Of a stretch of 41,655 bases of DNA, positions 24,951 to 35,443 are shown piece after piece. The position numbers and the translations under genes are program-made. Under the pieces are notes generated by a model, which saw nothing but the letters and a program-made list of their open reading frames with translations, had not been told where the DNA came from and did not search any database. The first letter of the stretch is position 1, and each line of letters begins with the position of its first letter. This stretch comes from an uncultured Pelagibacteraceae bacterium. Lineage in GTDB: Bacteria > Pseudomonadota > Alphaproteobacteria > Pelagibacterales > Pelagibacteraceae. Location of the stretch: the NCBI GenBank assembly GCA_902609705.1, contig CACLSX010000006.1, forward strand, positions 1-41,655, given 5' to 3'.

Positions 24951-25931
24951 ATGAAAAATATCATCAATTTTATTGTTGGAGAAGACGATAATAACAAACG
25001 AGTAGATATCATATTGGCCGACCATGATAAACGTTTAAGCAGAACTAGAGTAAAAAATTTAATATTAGATAGTAAGTTAAAAATTAATGAAAGAATTATC
25101 AAAGATCCTTCGATTAAGGCTAAAGTAAATGACAAAATTGAACTTGAAATTGTTGAGCCTAAGAAACAAAGCTTAAAACCTTATAAATTTAAATTAAATA
25201 TAATTTATGAAGATGAAGATTTAATTGTAATTGATAAACCTTCAGGAATTTCTATGCATCCTGGTGCTGGTAATTACGATAATACAATAGTTAACGCATT
25301 AATGAATTATGATAGTAAAAATTTATCTGATATTGGAGATGAACTTAGACCTGGTATAGTTCATAGAATTGATAAAGATACATCAGGATTAATTGTAATT
25401 GCAAAAAATAATTCAACACATGAAAAATTATCGATTCAGTTTTCTGAACACACTATAACAAGAGTTTATCAAACTTTAATATGGGGAAAATTACGACCTC
25501 AAAAAGGAACTATTGAAACTTTCATAACTAGAAGTTCTAAAAACAGACAGATGATGGAGGTCTCATCTAGCAAAGGCAAAAAGGCAATTACCCATTATGA
25601 AACATTAGAAGTTTTCGAAAATGATAAAGTTCCAACTTTTAGTTTTATACAATGTAAATTAGAAACTGGTAGAACTCATCAAATAAGAGTTCATATGTCA
25701 TACAAAGGTAACAATATTCTTGGAGATAAAAAATATAAAAAGAAATTTAAGAAATTTAAAAACATTGATGAAGATCTTAATAATAAAATTTTAAATTTAA
25801 ATAGACAATTTTTGCATGCAAAACAGTTAGGTTTTGATCATCCAAGGATAGGAGAAAGATTAGAATTTTCATCAAATATCCCAATTGAATTAAATGATAT
25901 CTTAAAAAAACTAAGAAAATTGAGTAAATAA
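24951..25931 (+). CDS. rluD: RluD-type 23S rRNA pseudouridine synthase
   Basis: This 326-residue protein has an N-terminal S4 RNA-binding domain (about 15-70, RVDIILADHDKRLSRTRVKN) and a C-terminal RluA-family catalytic domain. The catalytic motif is HRIDKDTSGLIVIAK with Asp141. Other family blocks are IVIDKPSGISMHPGAGN at 92-108 and ETGRTHQIRVHMSYKGNNIL followed by GDKKY. In E. coli RluD modifies U1911, U1915 and U1917 in helix 69 of 23S rRNA. S4 plus catalytic domain and position next to rpoH (a common alphaproteobacterial order) favour RluD over RluC. rpoH follows after 43 bases. Confidence 0.92.
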   Translation: MKNIINFIVGEDDNNKRVDIILADHDKRLSRTRVKNLILDSKLKINERIIKDPSIKAKVNDKIELEIVEPKKQSLKPYKFKLNIIYEDEDLIVIDKPSGISMHPGAGNYDNTIVNALMNYDSKNLSDIGDELRPGIVHRIDKDTSGLIVIAKNNSTHEKLSIQFSEHTITRVYQTLIWGKLRPQKGTIETFITRSSKNRQMMEVSSSKGKKAITHYETLEVFENDKVPTFSFIQCKLETGRTHQIRVHMSYKGNNILGDKKYKKKFKKFKNIDEDLNNKILNLNRQFLHAKQLGFDHPRIGERLEFSSNIPIELNDILKKLRKLSK

Positions 25932-25974
25932 AATGATTGTAAATAAAAATTTCTCTATTACATAAATACTTCCG

Positions 25975-26865
25975 ATGAGTAATAATACATATAATTTGCC
26001 AACTCTTTCAAATGAGGGTGGCTTAGCAGCTTATCTAGCTCAGATAAAAAAGTTTCCTATGCTAGATGCAGAAGAAGAATACATGCTTGCTAAAAACTGG
26101 CAAACCACAGGAAATGTTAAATCAGCTGAAAAGCTTGTTACAAGTCATTTAAGACTAGTTGCTAAAATAGCAATGGGTTACAAAGGCTATGGTTTGCCTC
26201 TTAATGAAATGATTTCAGAAGGTAACGTAGGTTTAATGCAAGCTGTTAAAAAATTTGAACCAGAAAAAGGTTTTAGACTTGCAACTTATGCAATGTGGTG
26301 GATTAAAGCTTCTATTCAAGAATATATTCTAAGATCATGGAGCTTAGTAAAAATTGGAACTACAACAGCTCAGAAAAAGCTTTTTTTCAACTTGAAGAAA
26401 TTGAAAAATCAAATTGCACCTAGAACTGAGGGTGACTTACGTGATGAACATGTAAAAGACATAGCAAATAGATTAGATGTTAGTGAGCAAGAAGTAGTAT
26501 CTATGAATAGAAGACTTTCAGGAAAAGAACAGTCACTAAATGCACCAATTGGAGAAGACGGCGATGAATGGCAAGATTGGGTTGTAGACAATGATATGGA
26601 TCAAGAACTTAAATTTGCCCAAAATGAAGAAATGGAGCAACGAAAAGATCTACTTCAAGATTCAATTAAAATTTTAAATGAAAGAGAAAAAGAAATCCTT
26701 TACTCCAGAAGGTTAACAGATGATCCAATAACTTTAGAAGATTTAAGTAAAAAATTCAAAATAAGTAGAGAAAGAATAAGACAAATTGAAAATAAAGCAT
26801 TTGAAAAACTTCAAAAACATATGCTTAACTCTGCTAAATCAAAAAACCTGCTGCCCGCAAATTAA
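25975..26865 (+). CDS. rpoH: RpoH, heat-shock sigma factor (sigma-32)
   Basis: The 296-residue sigma factor directs RNA polymerase to heat-shock promoters. Region 2 has LVTSHLRLVAKIAMGYKGYG followed by LPLNEMISEGNVGLMQAVKK and RLATYAMWWIKASIQEYILR. The RpoH box TTAQKKLFFNLKKLK follows (QRKLFFNLR in E. coli), which separates sigma-32 from other sigma factors. Region 4 has ILNEREKEILYSRRLTDDPI then LEDLSKKFKISRERIRQIEN. In E. coli the protein is degraded by FtsH, whose gene lies at 31371-33263. It is convergent with purA, with 11 bases between stops. No clear thermosensor fold is visible in the 43-base leader. Confidence 0.96.
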   Translation: MSNNTYNLPTLSNEGGLAAYLAQIKKFPMLDAEEEYMLAKNWQTTGNVKSAEKLVTSHLRLVAKIAMGYKGYGLPLNEMISEGNVGLMQAVKKFEPEKGFRLATYAMWWIKASIQEYILRSWSLVKIGTTTAQKKLFFNLKKLKNQIAPRTEGDLRDEHVKDIANRLDVSEQEVVSMNRRLSGKEQSLNAPIGEDGDEWQDWVVDNDMDQELKFAQNEEMEQRKDLLQDSIKILNEREKEILYSRRLTDDPITLEDLSKKFKISRERIRQIENKAFEKLQKHMLNSAKSKNLLPAN

Positions 26866-26876
26866 TACAGCTGTTT

Positions 26877-28169
26877 TTAATCATTAAACGGATCTACTAA
26901 AAGAATTGTATCTTTTCTCTCTGGGCTTGTTGAAATACTGGAAATTTTTGTTTCAATGAACTCTTCAATAGCTTTTACATAAATTTTTGCATTATTAGGT
27001 AAATCATCAAATTTTTTTACACCTTGGGTTTTAGATTTCCAACCTTTAAGTTTTTTATAAACTGGTTTAACATTTAATTGATGTTCAACAGCTGCAGGAA
27101 AATAATCTATTTTTTTTCCATTTAACTCATAAGCTATACAAAGATTTATTTCATCAAGCTCATCTAATACATCTAATTTAGTTAATGCTATTCCATCAAT
27201 GCCTGAAATCTTTATAGTTTGTCTTACTAAAACTCCATCAAACCAGCCACATCTTCTTTTTCTGCTGGTGACAGTTCCAAATTCATGTCCCTTTTCACCT
27301 AAATGATTACCAATATCATCTGTAAGTTCTGTGGGGAAAGGTCCTTCACCAACCCTTGTTGTGTATGCTTTTGTAATTCCTAGTACATAATTTATTGAAT
27401 TTGGACCACATCCAGTTCCTGTTGCCGCTGAAGCAGCAACTGTATTGGATGAAGTTACATATGGATATGTCCCGTGATCAACATCTAGTAATATTCCTTG
27501 AGCTCCTTCAAATAATATTTTTTTATTTTCTGATTTAAATTGATCTACCTTTCTCCAAACAGGTGCTGAATATTTTAAAATATTTGGAGCTATTTTTAAT
27601 AAATCCTTAACTAGTTTATCCTTTTCAAATATTGGTTTACCTAATCCCTTTCGAATTGCATTATGATGTTCAAGTACTAATGATAATCGTTTTTCAAGAT
27701 TTTGTTTTGACGCAAGATCCATTACTCTTATAGACCTTCTCCCTACTTTGTCTTCATATGCTGGACCAATACCTCTTCTAGTAGTTCCAATTTTTGATTT
27801 ACCAGCAGAGTCTTCTCTAATTTCGTCCATCTCTCTATGAAATGGTAAAATTAATGTGGCAGCCTCAGATAAAATCAAATTATTTTCGTTAATCTCTACA
27901 CCTTTAGATTTAGCTTCGTCAATTTCATCTAGAAGTGCCCAAGGATCTACAACAACTCCATTTCCTATAATAGAAATCTTATTTTTTCTAACAATTCCAG
28001 AAGGTAATAATCTTAATTTATAAGTAACACCATCTATGACCAAAGTATGACCAGCGTTATGTCCTCCTTGAAATCTAACAACAACATCTGCTTCACTAGA
28101 TAACCAATCAACTATTTTACCTTTTCCTTCGTCTCCCCACTGTGATCCAACAACGACTACGTTATTCAT
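26877..28169 (-). CDS. purA: PurA, adenylosuccinate synthetase
   Basis: PurA converts IMP and aspartate to adenylosuccinate with GTP, the first committed step to AMP. The 430 residues match the family. Motifs are [19 protein letters not shown] near residue 6 with the catalytic Asp, [11 protein letters not shown] with the catalytic His, [39 protein letters not shown], and [14 protein letters not shown]. It is the last gene of the ftsH-folP-glmM-thiD-purA series and overlaps thiD by ATGA (28166-28169), which points to translational coupling. Confidence 0.98.
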   Translation of the reverse strand: MNNVVVVGSQWGDEGKGKIVDWLSSEADVVVRFQGGHNAGHTLVIDGVTYKLRLLPSGIVRKNKISIIGNGVVVDPWALLDEIDEAKSKGVEINENNLILSEAATLILPFHREMDEIREDSAGKSKIGTTRRGIGPAYEDKVGRRSIRVMDLASKQNLEKRLSLVLEHHNAIRKGLGKPIFEKDKLVKDLLKIAPNILKYSAPVWRKVDQFKSENKKILFEGAQGILLDVDHGTYPYVTSSNTVAASAATGTGCGPNSINYVLGITKAYTTRVGEGPFPTELTDDIGNHLGEKGHEFGTVTSRKRRCGWFDGVLVRQTIKISGIDGIALTKLDVLDELDEINLCIAYELNGKKIDYFPAAVEHQLNVKPVYKKLKGWKSKTQGVKKFDDLPNNAKIYVKAIEEFIETKISSISTSPERKDTILLVDPFND

Positions 28170-28978
28170 CTAAATTTCTTTTCTAATATAAAACTATTTA
28201 AATGGTTAATTGGTCCATTTCCTTTTCCAAAGTTTGGCCTTGTCTTAATGGCATTGTTTACATATCTAATACCTAACTCACAAGATTTCTTTAGAGTTTT
28301 TCCACACCCATAATATGTTGCAATTGCACTTGATAGTGTACATCCAGTTCCATGAGTATTTTTTGTTTTAATTTTTTTATTTGTAAAAATTGCAATTTCT
28401 TTTTTATTTACAAAGATATCTTTCAAAGTTTTAGAAGCTAAATGACCGCCTTTAATTAAAACATTTTTAGCACCTAATTTTAATAATATTTTAGCAGCAT
28501 TTTTCATATCTGACATAGATTGAATGTCTATTTGAGTTAGTATTTCTGCTTCAGGAATATTTGGTGTTATCAAATCTACCCTCTTAAATAATTTTTTTTT
28601 CATCACTAAAATTGCTTTATCATCAATAAGTTTAGCTCCACCTTTGGCCACCATAACTGGATCTAATATTATCTTATTTAATTTTGATTTTTTAATTGAT
28701 TTCAATACTGAATTTATAACTGCAGTTGAATGTAGCATTCCTATCTTAACTGAGTCTGGCTTAATATCTTTTGATGTAAATTCGATTTGATTAGAAATTT
28801 CCTTACTTGACATTGGTATAATAGATTTAACACCTGTGGTATTCTGAGCTGTAACTGCTGTTATTGCTGTCATAGCATAAGAACCAAGAGAAGTAACTGA
28901 TTTAATATCTGCTTGGATACCAGCCCCACCAGAGGAGTCTGATCCTGCAATAATTAATATTTTAGATTTGATTTTCAA
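28166..28978 (-). CDS. thiD: ThiD, hydroxymethylpyrimidine/phosphomethylpyrimidine kinase
   Basis: The 270-residue ribokinase-like enzyme phosphorylates HMP and HMP-P on the way to thiamine. It shows [20 protein letters not shown] at the N-terminus, [45 protein letters not shown], and the anion-hole motif [20 protein letters not shown]. All are in the expected order. SAR11 cells are reported to need the pyrimidine precursor HMP from outside, so ThiD would act on imported HMP; that link is from general knowledge and not from this sequence. The gene begins 1 base after the glmM stop and overlaps purA. Confidence 0.96.
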   Translation of the reverse strand: MKIKSKILIIAGSDSSGGAGIQADIKSVTSLGSYAMTAITAVTAQNTTGVKSIIPMSSKEISNQIEFTSKDIKPDSVKIGMLHSTAVINSVLKSIKKSKLNKIILDPVMVAKGGAKLIDDKAILVMKKKLFKRVDLITPNIPEAEILTQIDIQSMSDMKNAAKILLKLGAKNVLIKGGHLASKTLKDIFVNKKEIAIFTNKKIKTKNTHGTGCTLSSAIATYYGCGKTLKKSCELGIRYVNNAIKTRPNFGKGNGPINHLNSFILEKKFR

Positions 28979-28979
28979 T

Positions 28980-30311
28980 TTACTGAATAGATTTTTTAAT
29001 TATATTAACACAAAATTTATTTAAAATTGGGTCTTCTGACTCGCTCATAATTCTAATTTTTGGTTCAGTGCCAGATTTTCTAACTAATATTCTACCTTTA
29101 TTTTTAATTATTTTGTTTGCTTTGTTAATTGCTTTTTTACATCTTAGACTATTAATAATTGACTTATCTTTAACTTCAACATTCTCTAATATTTGAGGAG
29201 TTGGTTTAAATTTATTAAAAAGTTCACTAGTTTTTTTTCTTTTTCTCAAGGAAAAAAGAATTTCTAATGCAACCAATAATCCATCTCCTGTTGTTGCAAA
29301 CTTTCCAAGAATTATATGACCAGATTGTTCACCACCTAAATTAAATTTATTTTTTTTCATTATTTCTTTAACATATCTATCTCCTACATCTGATCTTAAA
29401 AATTTAATTCCATTATTTTTAAAGAAATTTTCTAAACCATAGTTTGACATTAATGTACCAACAACACCTCCTTGTAAAATTTTTTTTCTTTTCCATCTCT
29501 CACCTAACATTGCAAGAATTTTATCTCCATCAATAATTTTTCCTTTTTCATCACAGACAATTATTCTGTCTGCATCACCATCTAATGAAATTCCTATATG
29601 AGCTTTATTTTTTTTTGTCATTAGACATATTTTACTTGGATAAGTAGATCCAGATTTAAAATTTATATTTAATCCATTTGGAGAAGTGCCAGAGTCATAT
29701 ACTTTAGCACCTAATGATTTAAATAAATCTGGACCAGCTTTATATCCAGCTCCATTGGCACAATCTAAAGCAATTTTGATACCTTTTAAACTAAATGAAG
29801 ATGGAAAATTTTGTTTTAATATTTTTATATACCTTTCATTGGCATCTTCTAATCTTTTAACTCTACCCAACTCAATTGGTTTTGAGAGATTTTTAATAAT
29901 CTTCGAGTCAATTAACTTTTCAATTTTTTTTTCGATTTTGTCAGAAAGTTTAAGTCCGTCAGGTCCAAATAACTTTAATCCATTATCATGATATGGGTTA
30001 TGAGATGCAGTAATCATTATACCCATATTTGCTCTCATTTTTTTAGTTAGCATTGCTAGACCATTTGTTGGAAGTGGTCCTAGAGTATAGATGTGCATCC
30101 CCGCCGATGCTAATCCAGACACTAACGCTGGTTCAAGCGTATAACCTGATAGTCTAGTGTCTTTTGCAATAATCGCTGTTTGTTTACTTTTTTTTAAATT
30201 TTTAAAATATGTCCCAGCAGCTAAGCCAAATTTAAAAAACATTTCTCCATTAATTTTAGGTCCATTTACTTTTCCTCTAATTCCATCTGTTCCAAAATAT
30301 TTTTTAATCAT
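28980..30311 (-). CDS. glmM: GlmM, phosphoglucosamine mutase
   Basis: GlmM converts glucosamine 6-phosphate to glucosamine 1-phosphate for UDP-GlcNAc, peptidoglycan and LPS. The 443-residue protein starts MIKKYFGTDGIRGKVN, the GlmM hallmark, and has the phosphoserine loop MITASHNPYHDNG with Ser103, the metal loop SLDGDADRIIVCDE, the sugar loop GGEQSGHIILG, and the phosphate-binding RKSGTEPKIRIM at the C-terminus. It lies 3 bases after folP and 1 base before thiD. folP-glmM following ftsH is a widespread bacterial gene order and supports the calls of its neighbours. Confidence 0.98.
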   Translation of the reverse strand: MIKKYFGTDGIRGKVNGPKINGEMFFKFGLAAGTYFKNLKKSKQTAIIAKDTRLSGYTLEPALVSGLASAGMHIYTLGPLPTNGLAMLTKKMRANMGIMITASHNPYHDNGLKLFGPDGLKLSDKIEKKIEKLIDSKIIKNLSKPIELGRVKRLEDANERYIKILKQNFPSSFSLKGIKIALDCANGAGYKAGPDLFKSLGAKVYDSGTSPNGLNINFKSGSTYPSKICLMTKKNKAHIGISLDGDADRIIVCDEKGKIIDGDKILAMLGERWKRKKILQGGVVGTLMSNYGLENFFKNNGIKFLRSDVGDRYVKEIMKKNKFNLGGEQSGHIILGKFATTGDGLLVALEILFSLRKRKKTSELFNKFKPTPQILENVEVKDKSIINSLRCKKAINKANKIIKNKGRILVRKSGTEPKIRIMSESEDPILNKFCVNIIKKSIQ

Positions 30312-30314
30312 TTT

Positions 30315-31364
30315 TTAATTTTGTAACTCTCTAAAAACTTTAAATGCCTGATTTATTTCTTTAACATCATGGACCCTAAGAATTTGAACTCCTTGAAGAT
30401 ATGCTTGAATGCAAGAAGATACTGTTCCACCAATTCTATCTTTTGTATCATTTTCTTTTGAAATGTCCTTAATAAATCTCTTTCTAGACAAACCTAACAT
30501 TATAGGAAGGCCTAGTGAATGAAAAATAGAAATATTTTTTAATAGGATAATATTATGTTTCAAATTTTTTCCAAATCCAATACCTGGATCCAATATAATA
30601 TTATTATGTTTAATACCTTGTTTTCTCAAATAATTTAATTTTTTTTCAAAGAAGTCATAGATATCAAGTAGCACATTTTTATAATTAGGTTTTATTTGCA
30701 TATTCTTGGGTGTTCCTTTCATATGATGAATGACAAAGGGTTTTTTTGTTTTTTTTAAATAATTTATAGTTTCATTATCATAACTTAGTCCAGATACATC
30801 ATTTATAAGATCAATTTTTATTTTGGAAGCTTTTTCCATTACAAAACTTTTTCTTGTATCTAAAGAAATAAAAATTTTTTTATTTTTTAAAATTTTTAAA
30901 ATAAATTTAATTCTGTCCCATTCTTTCTTGGGGTGGATATCATTTGCACCTGGTCTTGTAGACTCTCCACCTATATCTATTATTTTTGCACCACTTGATA
31001 ATAAGCTATTCACACGTTTTTTTGCTAAATTTTTTTTATTATATTTACCACCATCAGAAAAGCTGTCTGGTGTTAAATTAATTATACCCATTAAAATTGG
31101 GTTGTGGGAAAAACTTAAATTTTTAATAGTTTTCTTTTTTTTTATATTTTTTAAATCTCTATTAACCTTATTTTTTAGTTTATTTGGCAGTTTACTAATG
31201 TCTTTTAGATTAATTATTTTAGTTTTTTTTCTATCAATTATTTCCACTTTATCAAAAGAAATATGAACAAAGCCATTAAGTCGAATAGATTTTTTTTTTT
31301 TGATATTTATTTTTGATGCTGATCCATAATAAAAATTACACGCTCTAGTGTAATATTTATTCAT
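30315..31364 (-). CDS. folP: FolP, dihydropteroate synthase with N-terminal extension
   Basis: FolP joins p-aminobenzoate to dihydropterin pyrophosphate in folate synthesis. The catalytic part begins at about residue 88 with PILMGIINLTPDSFSDGGKY and continues with IIDIGGESTRPGA, ISLDTRKSFVMEKA, LINDVSGLSY, VIHHMKGTPKNMQ, ILDPGIGFGKNLKHN and LGLSRKRFI. The first roughly 85 residues, rich in Lys and Ile, are an extension not needed for DHPS; similar leaders occur in other alphaproteobacterial FolP proteins. It follows ftsH by 6 bases and precedes glmM by 3. It could start further in, but no better start is seen. Confidence 0.95.
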   Translation of the reverse strand: MNKYYTRACNFYYGSASKINIKKKKSIRLNGFVHISFDKVEIIDRKKTKIINLKDISKLPNKLKNKVNRDLKNIKKKKTIKNLSFSHNPILMGIINLTPDSFSDGGKYNKKNLAKKRVNSLLSSGAKIIDIGGESTRPGANDIHPKKEWDRIKFILKILKNKKIFISLDTRKSFVMEKASKIKIDLINDVSGLSYDNETINYLKKTKKPFVIHHMKGTPKNMQIKPNYKNVLLDIYDFFEKKLNYLRKQGIKHNNIILDPGIGFGKNLKHNIILLKNISIFHSLGLPIMLGLSRKRFIKDISKENDTKDRIGGTVSSCIQAYLQGVQILRVHDVKEINQAFKVFRELQN

Positions 31365-31370
31365 TAGTGC

Positions 31371-33263
31371 TTAGTGCACTATCTTTGGTTTTAAGCCCAT
31401 TGAACCAAGTGCTGAGCTTTGATCATCATCTTCAACTTTGAGATCTTCTTTATTTTTGGGATATATATTTTTATTTATTAAATCTTCAATTTCTGCACCA
31501 GTTAAAGTTTCATAAGTAAGTAAAGCTTTTGCTAATTTATGAAGATCATCAATTTTTTCAGTCAATACTTTTCTTGCTCTTTCGTAACCCATATCAACAA
31601 ATTTTCTAATTTCGCTGTCTACTTTTCTAGCAGTTTCCTCTGACATATTTTGTTGTCTAGCAACAGATCTTCCTAAAAATACTTCTTCTTCGTTTTCACC
31701 ATAAGCAACTGGTCCCATTTCTTTACTTAATCCAGCTCGCATAACCATTGCTCTTGCTCTTTTAGTTGCTTGTTCAATATCGCTTGCTGCTCCTGTAGTT
31801 ACTTTATCATCTCCAAAGATTATTTCCTCTGCAACTCTTCCACCCATGGCAATGGCCATTTGTGCATGAAGTTGTTCTCTTGTTTGAGAAACTTCGTCTC
31901 TTTCAGGTAATTGCATGACCATTCCTAAAGCTCTTCCTCTTGGTATTATTGTTGCTTTATGAATAGGGTAAGCGGCCTTTTCATTTATTGTTACAATTGC
32001 ATGTCCAGCCTCATGATAAGCAGTTAACTTTTTCTCCTCTTCTGACATAACCATAGATCTTCTCTCAGATCCCATCATTACTTTATCTTTAGCTTCTTCA
32101 AATTCTTGATATGTCACAATCCTCTTATTTTTTCTCGCAGCTAGCAATGCAGCCTCGTTTACAAGGTTTGCTAAATCTGCTCCAGAAAATCCTGGAGTTC
32201 CTCTAGCCACTGTTCTTAAATTAACATCGGGTGCCATTGATATTTTCTTTGCGTGGACTTTTAAAATCTTTTCTCTCCCTATTAGATCTGGATTTGAGAC
32301 AACAACTTGTCTATCAAATCTTCCTGGTCTTAAAAGAGCTGGATCTAATACATCTGGTCTATTAGTAGCAGCAATAATAATTACACCTTCATTAGTATCA
32401 AAACCATCCATCTCAACTAATAGCTGATTAAGAGTTTGCTCTCTTTCGTCATTTCCACCACCAAGACCTGCACCCCTACTTCTTCCTACAGCATCAATCT
32501 CGTCAATAAAAATTATACATGGAGAATGTTTTTTACCTTGTTCAAACATATCTCTAACTCTTGAAGCCCCAACGCCAACAAACATTTCAACGAAATCAGA
32601 TCCAGAAATCGTGAAGAATGGAACTCCAGCTTCTCCAGCAATTGCTCTTGCTAATAAAGTTTTTCCTGTACCTGGGGGACCCACCAGTAAACATCCTCTA
32701 GGTATCTTGCCACCTAACCTGCTAAATTTTCTTGGATCTTTTAAAAATTCTACTACTTCCTCAACTTCTTCCTTGGCCTCCTCAACACCAGCAACATCAT
32801 TAAATGTAACTTTACCCTTTACTTCATTCATCATTTTTGCTTTCGATCTGCCAAAGCCCATAGCTCCACCTTTTCCTCCTTGCATTTGTCTCATAAAGAA
32901 AATCCAAACAGCAATTAATAAAAGCATTGGGAACCATGAAAGAAGTATTCCTAATAATGAAGGCATTTTTTCCTCTAATGGACTAGCGGAGATGCTAACA
33001 CCTTTATCACTCAACTTCTGGATTAAGTTCGGGTCCTCGGGTGCATAAGTGGTAAATTGGTTTCCATTTGACAATACACCTTTTATATTTTTTCCTTGTA
33101 TTTCAACTTTAACTACTCTTCCGTTGTCTACTTCAGTTAAGAATTCTGAGAAAATAATTGTATTTTTTTGGGAAATTGAACCTTGGGGATTCTTAAACAT
33201 GTTATAAAGACCGATCGTCAAAATAACGATTATTCCCCACATTGCTAAGTTTTTAAAATTCAT
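31371..33263 (-). CDS. ftsH: FtsH, ATP-dependent inner-membrane zinc metalloprotease
   Basis: The 630-residue protein has membrane helix 1 at about 5-22, a periplasmic part, helix 2 at about 103-123 ([20 protein letters not shown]), an AAA domain with Walker [21 protein letters not shown] (Lys201), Walker [14 protein letters not shown], the [23 protein letters not shown], and the protease motif HEAGH at 417-421. FtsH degrades misfolded membrane proteins and, in E. coli, RpoH and LpxC. HflKC (998-2089 and 127-996) is its modulator. It is the first gene of the ftsH-folP-glmM-thiD-purA series; tilS ends 67 bases upstream, as is usual. Confidence 0.98.
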   Translation of the reverse strand: MNFKNLAMWGIIVILTIGLYNMFKNPQGSISQKNTIIFSEFLTEVDNGRVVKVEIQGKNIKGVLSNGNQFTTYAPEDPNLIQKLSDKGVSISASPLEEKMPSLLGILLSWFPMLLLIAVWIFFMRQMQGGKGGAMGFGRSKAKMMNEVKGKVTFNDVAGVEEAKEEVEEVVEFLKDPRKFSRLGGKIPRGCLLVGPPGTGKTLLARAIAGEAGVPFFTISGSDFVEMFVGVGASRVRDMFEQGKKHSPCIIFIDEIDAVGRSRGAGLGGGNDEREQTLNQLLVEMDGFDTNEGVIIIAATNRPDVLDPALLRPGRFDRQVVVSNPDLIGREKILKVHAKKISMAPDVNLRTVARGTPGFSGADLANLVNEAALLAARKNKRIVTYQEFEEAKDKVMMGSERRSMVMSEEEKKLTAYHEAGHAIVTINEKAAYPIHKATIIPRGRALGMVMQLPERDEVSQTREQLHAQMAIAMGGRVAEEIIFGDDKVTTGAASDIEQATKRARAMVMRAGLSKEMGPVAYGENEEEVFLGRSVARQQNMSEETARKVDSEIRKFVDMGYERARKVLTEKIDDLHKLAKALLTYETLTGAEIEDLINKNIYPKNKEDLKVEDDDQSSALGSMGLKPKIVH

Positions 33264-33330
33264 AAAATATTAAATTAAGAATTATTAATAAATTAACAAG
33301 TGTCATTTTGATCATTTAACAAAAAAAATA

Positions 33331-34380
33331 TCATTTTTCCGGGTAAATAATCACAGAATCTTGAATTTTTTCAATAATACATCCAGAAAGTGTCAATTTT
33401 ACATTTTTTTTAGAATGCCTCAATGAATCCATTAGTCCAACTACCTTTTTACCTCTTGGATAGTTTTTTTTCATGCTAATTATTGTAATTACTTGTATTA
33501 AACTTCTTAAAATAATTTCATCAGGATTATTAAAAAAAGATTTATTTAAGATTATTTTTTTATCTTTTTCAAAATATTTTGAGTTTTCAATAACATTTTT
33601 CTCAACAAAAAATTCGATAACTTGATCACTCTTTGATAAATTTTTTAAAGTTAAATAGAATTTATTAAAGTTTAAACCCTCTTTATCTAAACTTTGCAGA
33701 AGTTTTCTAATTCTATTTCTCAAAAATCTATCATTATTATTTGAAGGATCATCTACAAAAAAACCAAACGTTTTTTTATTAATATTCATTAATTCTTTTT
33801 TTGAAGTAGACAAAAATGGTCTAATAATCTTTATACCATTAAGATTACTTGCATTTTTATCAAAAGAAACTAACCCTTTTAAACCAGAGCCTCTGATAAA
33901 CCTTATAAAAAAATTTTCAATAAAATCGTCTTTGTGATGGCCTAATAATAGGTTATCTATATTATGTTTATTGCACTCTTTAGAAAATAATTCATGTCTC
34001 AAGTCTCTTGCGTAAGATTGTATATTTTTATCAATTTTACTATTTTTTTTAGATAAAATTTTACAATTAATTTTGAAATGTTGTTTAAGTTTATATTTTA
34101 AATCTTTAGCTTCTTTTGTGGATTCCTCTCTAAGTTTATGATCTATAATTACTGGATACAATCTTGTCTTATTCTTTAAAGCATAACATTTAGCGAAAAA
34201 TAAAACAGACAAGCTATCAACACCACCAGATACTCCAACCATAATCTTCTTTTTGCTAAGATTTAAAGATTCAAGATTGTTTGAAAATATTTTATATAAT
34301 TTTTGTAAATGTGGATCTTTTAATTTTGTTAAATAAAAATTATGATTTTTCTTTGTTGCATTCAAACTTTTTCTCTTCAT
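33331..34380 (-). CDS. tilS: TilS, tRNA-Ile lysidine synthase
   Basis: TilS changes C34 of the CAU-anticodon tRNA-Ile to lysidine so that it reads AUA. The PP-loop SGGVDS is at 62-67 of the longest reading, followed by LYPVIIDHKLREES, LLGHHKDDFIENFFIRFIRG, and DPSNNNDRFLRNRIRKLL. The longest reading starts at 34413 and overlaps cpoB by 74 bases. The ATG at 34380 (residue 12) gives 349 residues and a 41-base overlap and I prefer it, though the starts cannot be separated by sequence. The order cpoB-tilS-ftsH is common in alphaproteobacteria. AUA is a frequent Ile codon in this AT-rich genome, so TilS matters here. Confidence 0.93.
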   Translation of the reverse strand: MKRKSLNATKKNHNFYLTKLKDPHLQKLYKIFSNNLESLNLSKKKIMVGVSGGVDSLSVLFFAKCYALKNKTRLYPVIIDHKLREESTKEAKDLKYKLKQHFKINCKILSKKNSKIDKNIQSYARDLRHELFSKECNKHNIDNLLLGHHKDDFIENFFIRFIRGSGLKGLVSFDKNASNLNGIKIIRPFLSTSKKELMNINKKTFGFFVDDPSNNNDRFLRNRIRKLLQSLDKEGLNFNKFYLTLKNLSKSDQVIEFFVEKNVIENSKYFEKDKKIILNKSFFNNPDEIILRSLIQVITIISMKKNYPRGKKVVGLMDSLRHSKKNVKLTLSGCIIEKIQDSVIIYPEK

Positions 34381-35353
34381 ATTTAGCTTTTTGAAGAACT
34401 GATTGAGTAGCATTTGGGTACTGTTTTTTTACACCAGCAATCATTAAGCAACCCTGATCTTTCTCTCCTATTTGAACTAATGATACACCAAGTTTTAAAA
34501 GGTTAATAGGTGCTTTTTCGCTTTTAGGGTATTTTTGGTAACCTTCTAAATAAGCAGATGCAGCATCTGTGTAGAGTTGTCTTATTCTAAAAGTCTCTGC
34601 ATACCAATACTGTGCATTACCAGATAGATCATTATCTGGATTTGTGTCAACAAATTCTCTGAAAGCTCTTTCTGCCATATTATAATCTCCAACTTTTAAG
34701 AAGCTTGTTGCAAATTCGTATTGCTCTAAAGGCGATGCGTCAGGTAATATTTTTTCCTCGTTAATAAAATTTTCTGTTAAGATAGTTTTAGTTGTCTCAA
34801 CAGATTGTATTGCTTGTGTCTCACTTGTGTTTGTCATATCTTTATAAGATATAGTTCCTAAATCTTGAGGTTGAGAAGTGCCAGGCATAATTTTTTTGCT
34901 TGCTAAGTCAGTTACAGTATTTTCATTATTTTCATTTGAAGGCAAATTCTGTTCATTATTTTTATTATTTTGTACAAGAGAAGAGTTATTTTCTAACTCT
35001 TGAAATCTTAATTGATTATCAGCTTGGGTTTTTGATAATCTTGATGATAATTTATCAATTTTAAAATTAACTTCTTCAAATTTATTAGTTAAATTTTGAA
35101 ATTGCTTTTCTATTTCAGACAATTTCAATAAATGCCTTGTCAAGGCATCCTCAGTTTCATTATCATTTAAAGAGGTTTGTCCACCAGATTTTTTTTGAAA
35201 TGACTCTGAGTAAACTGCTCTTTCCAATGTTCTAAGGTCTTTTTGAATAATTTCCAAAATTTCTTTCATGCTCAATTCTTCTGTGGCTGCATTGAAAGTA
35301 AAAAAAAATAAAGAGATTATAAAAGTAAAAAATTTAAAGCATTTTTTAAACAT
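34340..35353 (-). CDS. cpoB: CpoB/YbgF, periplasmic Tol-Pal-associated TPR protein
   Basis: This 337-residue exported protein has a signal peptide of about 22 residues (Lys-rich start, FFTFIISLFFFTFNA). A helical coiled-coil part (about 28-115, including LSEIEKQFQNLTNKFEEVNF) comes next, then a Ser/Thr/Asn-rich linker, then a C-terminal TPR region (about 205-335) beginning PLEQYEFATSFLKVGDYNMA and including AFREFVDTNPDNDLSGNAQY with WYAETFRIRQLY. CpoB couples the Tol-Pal machine to peptidoglycan synthesis during division in E. coli. It lies downstream of pal but beyond a terminator (35382-35425), so it probably has its own promoter. Its end overlaps the tilS start. Confidence 0.92.
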   Translation of the reverse strand: MFKKCFKFFTFIISLFFFTFNAATEELSMKEILEIIQKDLRTLERAVYSESFQKKSGGQTSLNDNETEDALTRHLLKLSEIEKQFQNLTNKFEEVNFKIDKLSSRLSKTQADNQLRFQELENNSSLVQNNKNNEQNLPSNENNENTVTDLASKKIMPGTSQPQDLGTISYKDMTNTSETQAIQSVETTKTILTENFINEEKILPDASPLEQYEFATSFLKVGDYNMAERAFREFVDTNPDNDLSGNAQYWYAETFRIRQLYTDAASAYLEGYQKYPKSEKAPINLLKLGVSLVQIGEKDQGCLMIAGVKKQYPNATQSVLQKAKYEEKKFECNKEKS

Positions 35354-35381
35354 TAAATTATTTTTTAATTATAATGATGGC

Positions 35382-35425
35382 AAAAAAAAGACCCTTTAAT
35401 TATTTATGATAATTTCAGGGTCTTT
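35382..35425 (-). terminator. Rho-independent terminator after pal
   Basis: Read on the minus strand, AAAGACCCT (35425-35417) pairs perfectly with AGGGTCTTT (35395-35387) across a 21-base AT-rich loop, and a run of T continues from the stem. It begins 18 bases after the pal stop. It closes the tol-pal unit before cpoB. Confidence 0.75.
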
Positions 35426-35443
35426 AAAATATATTAAATAGCT

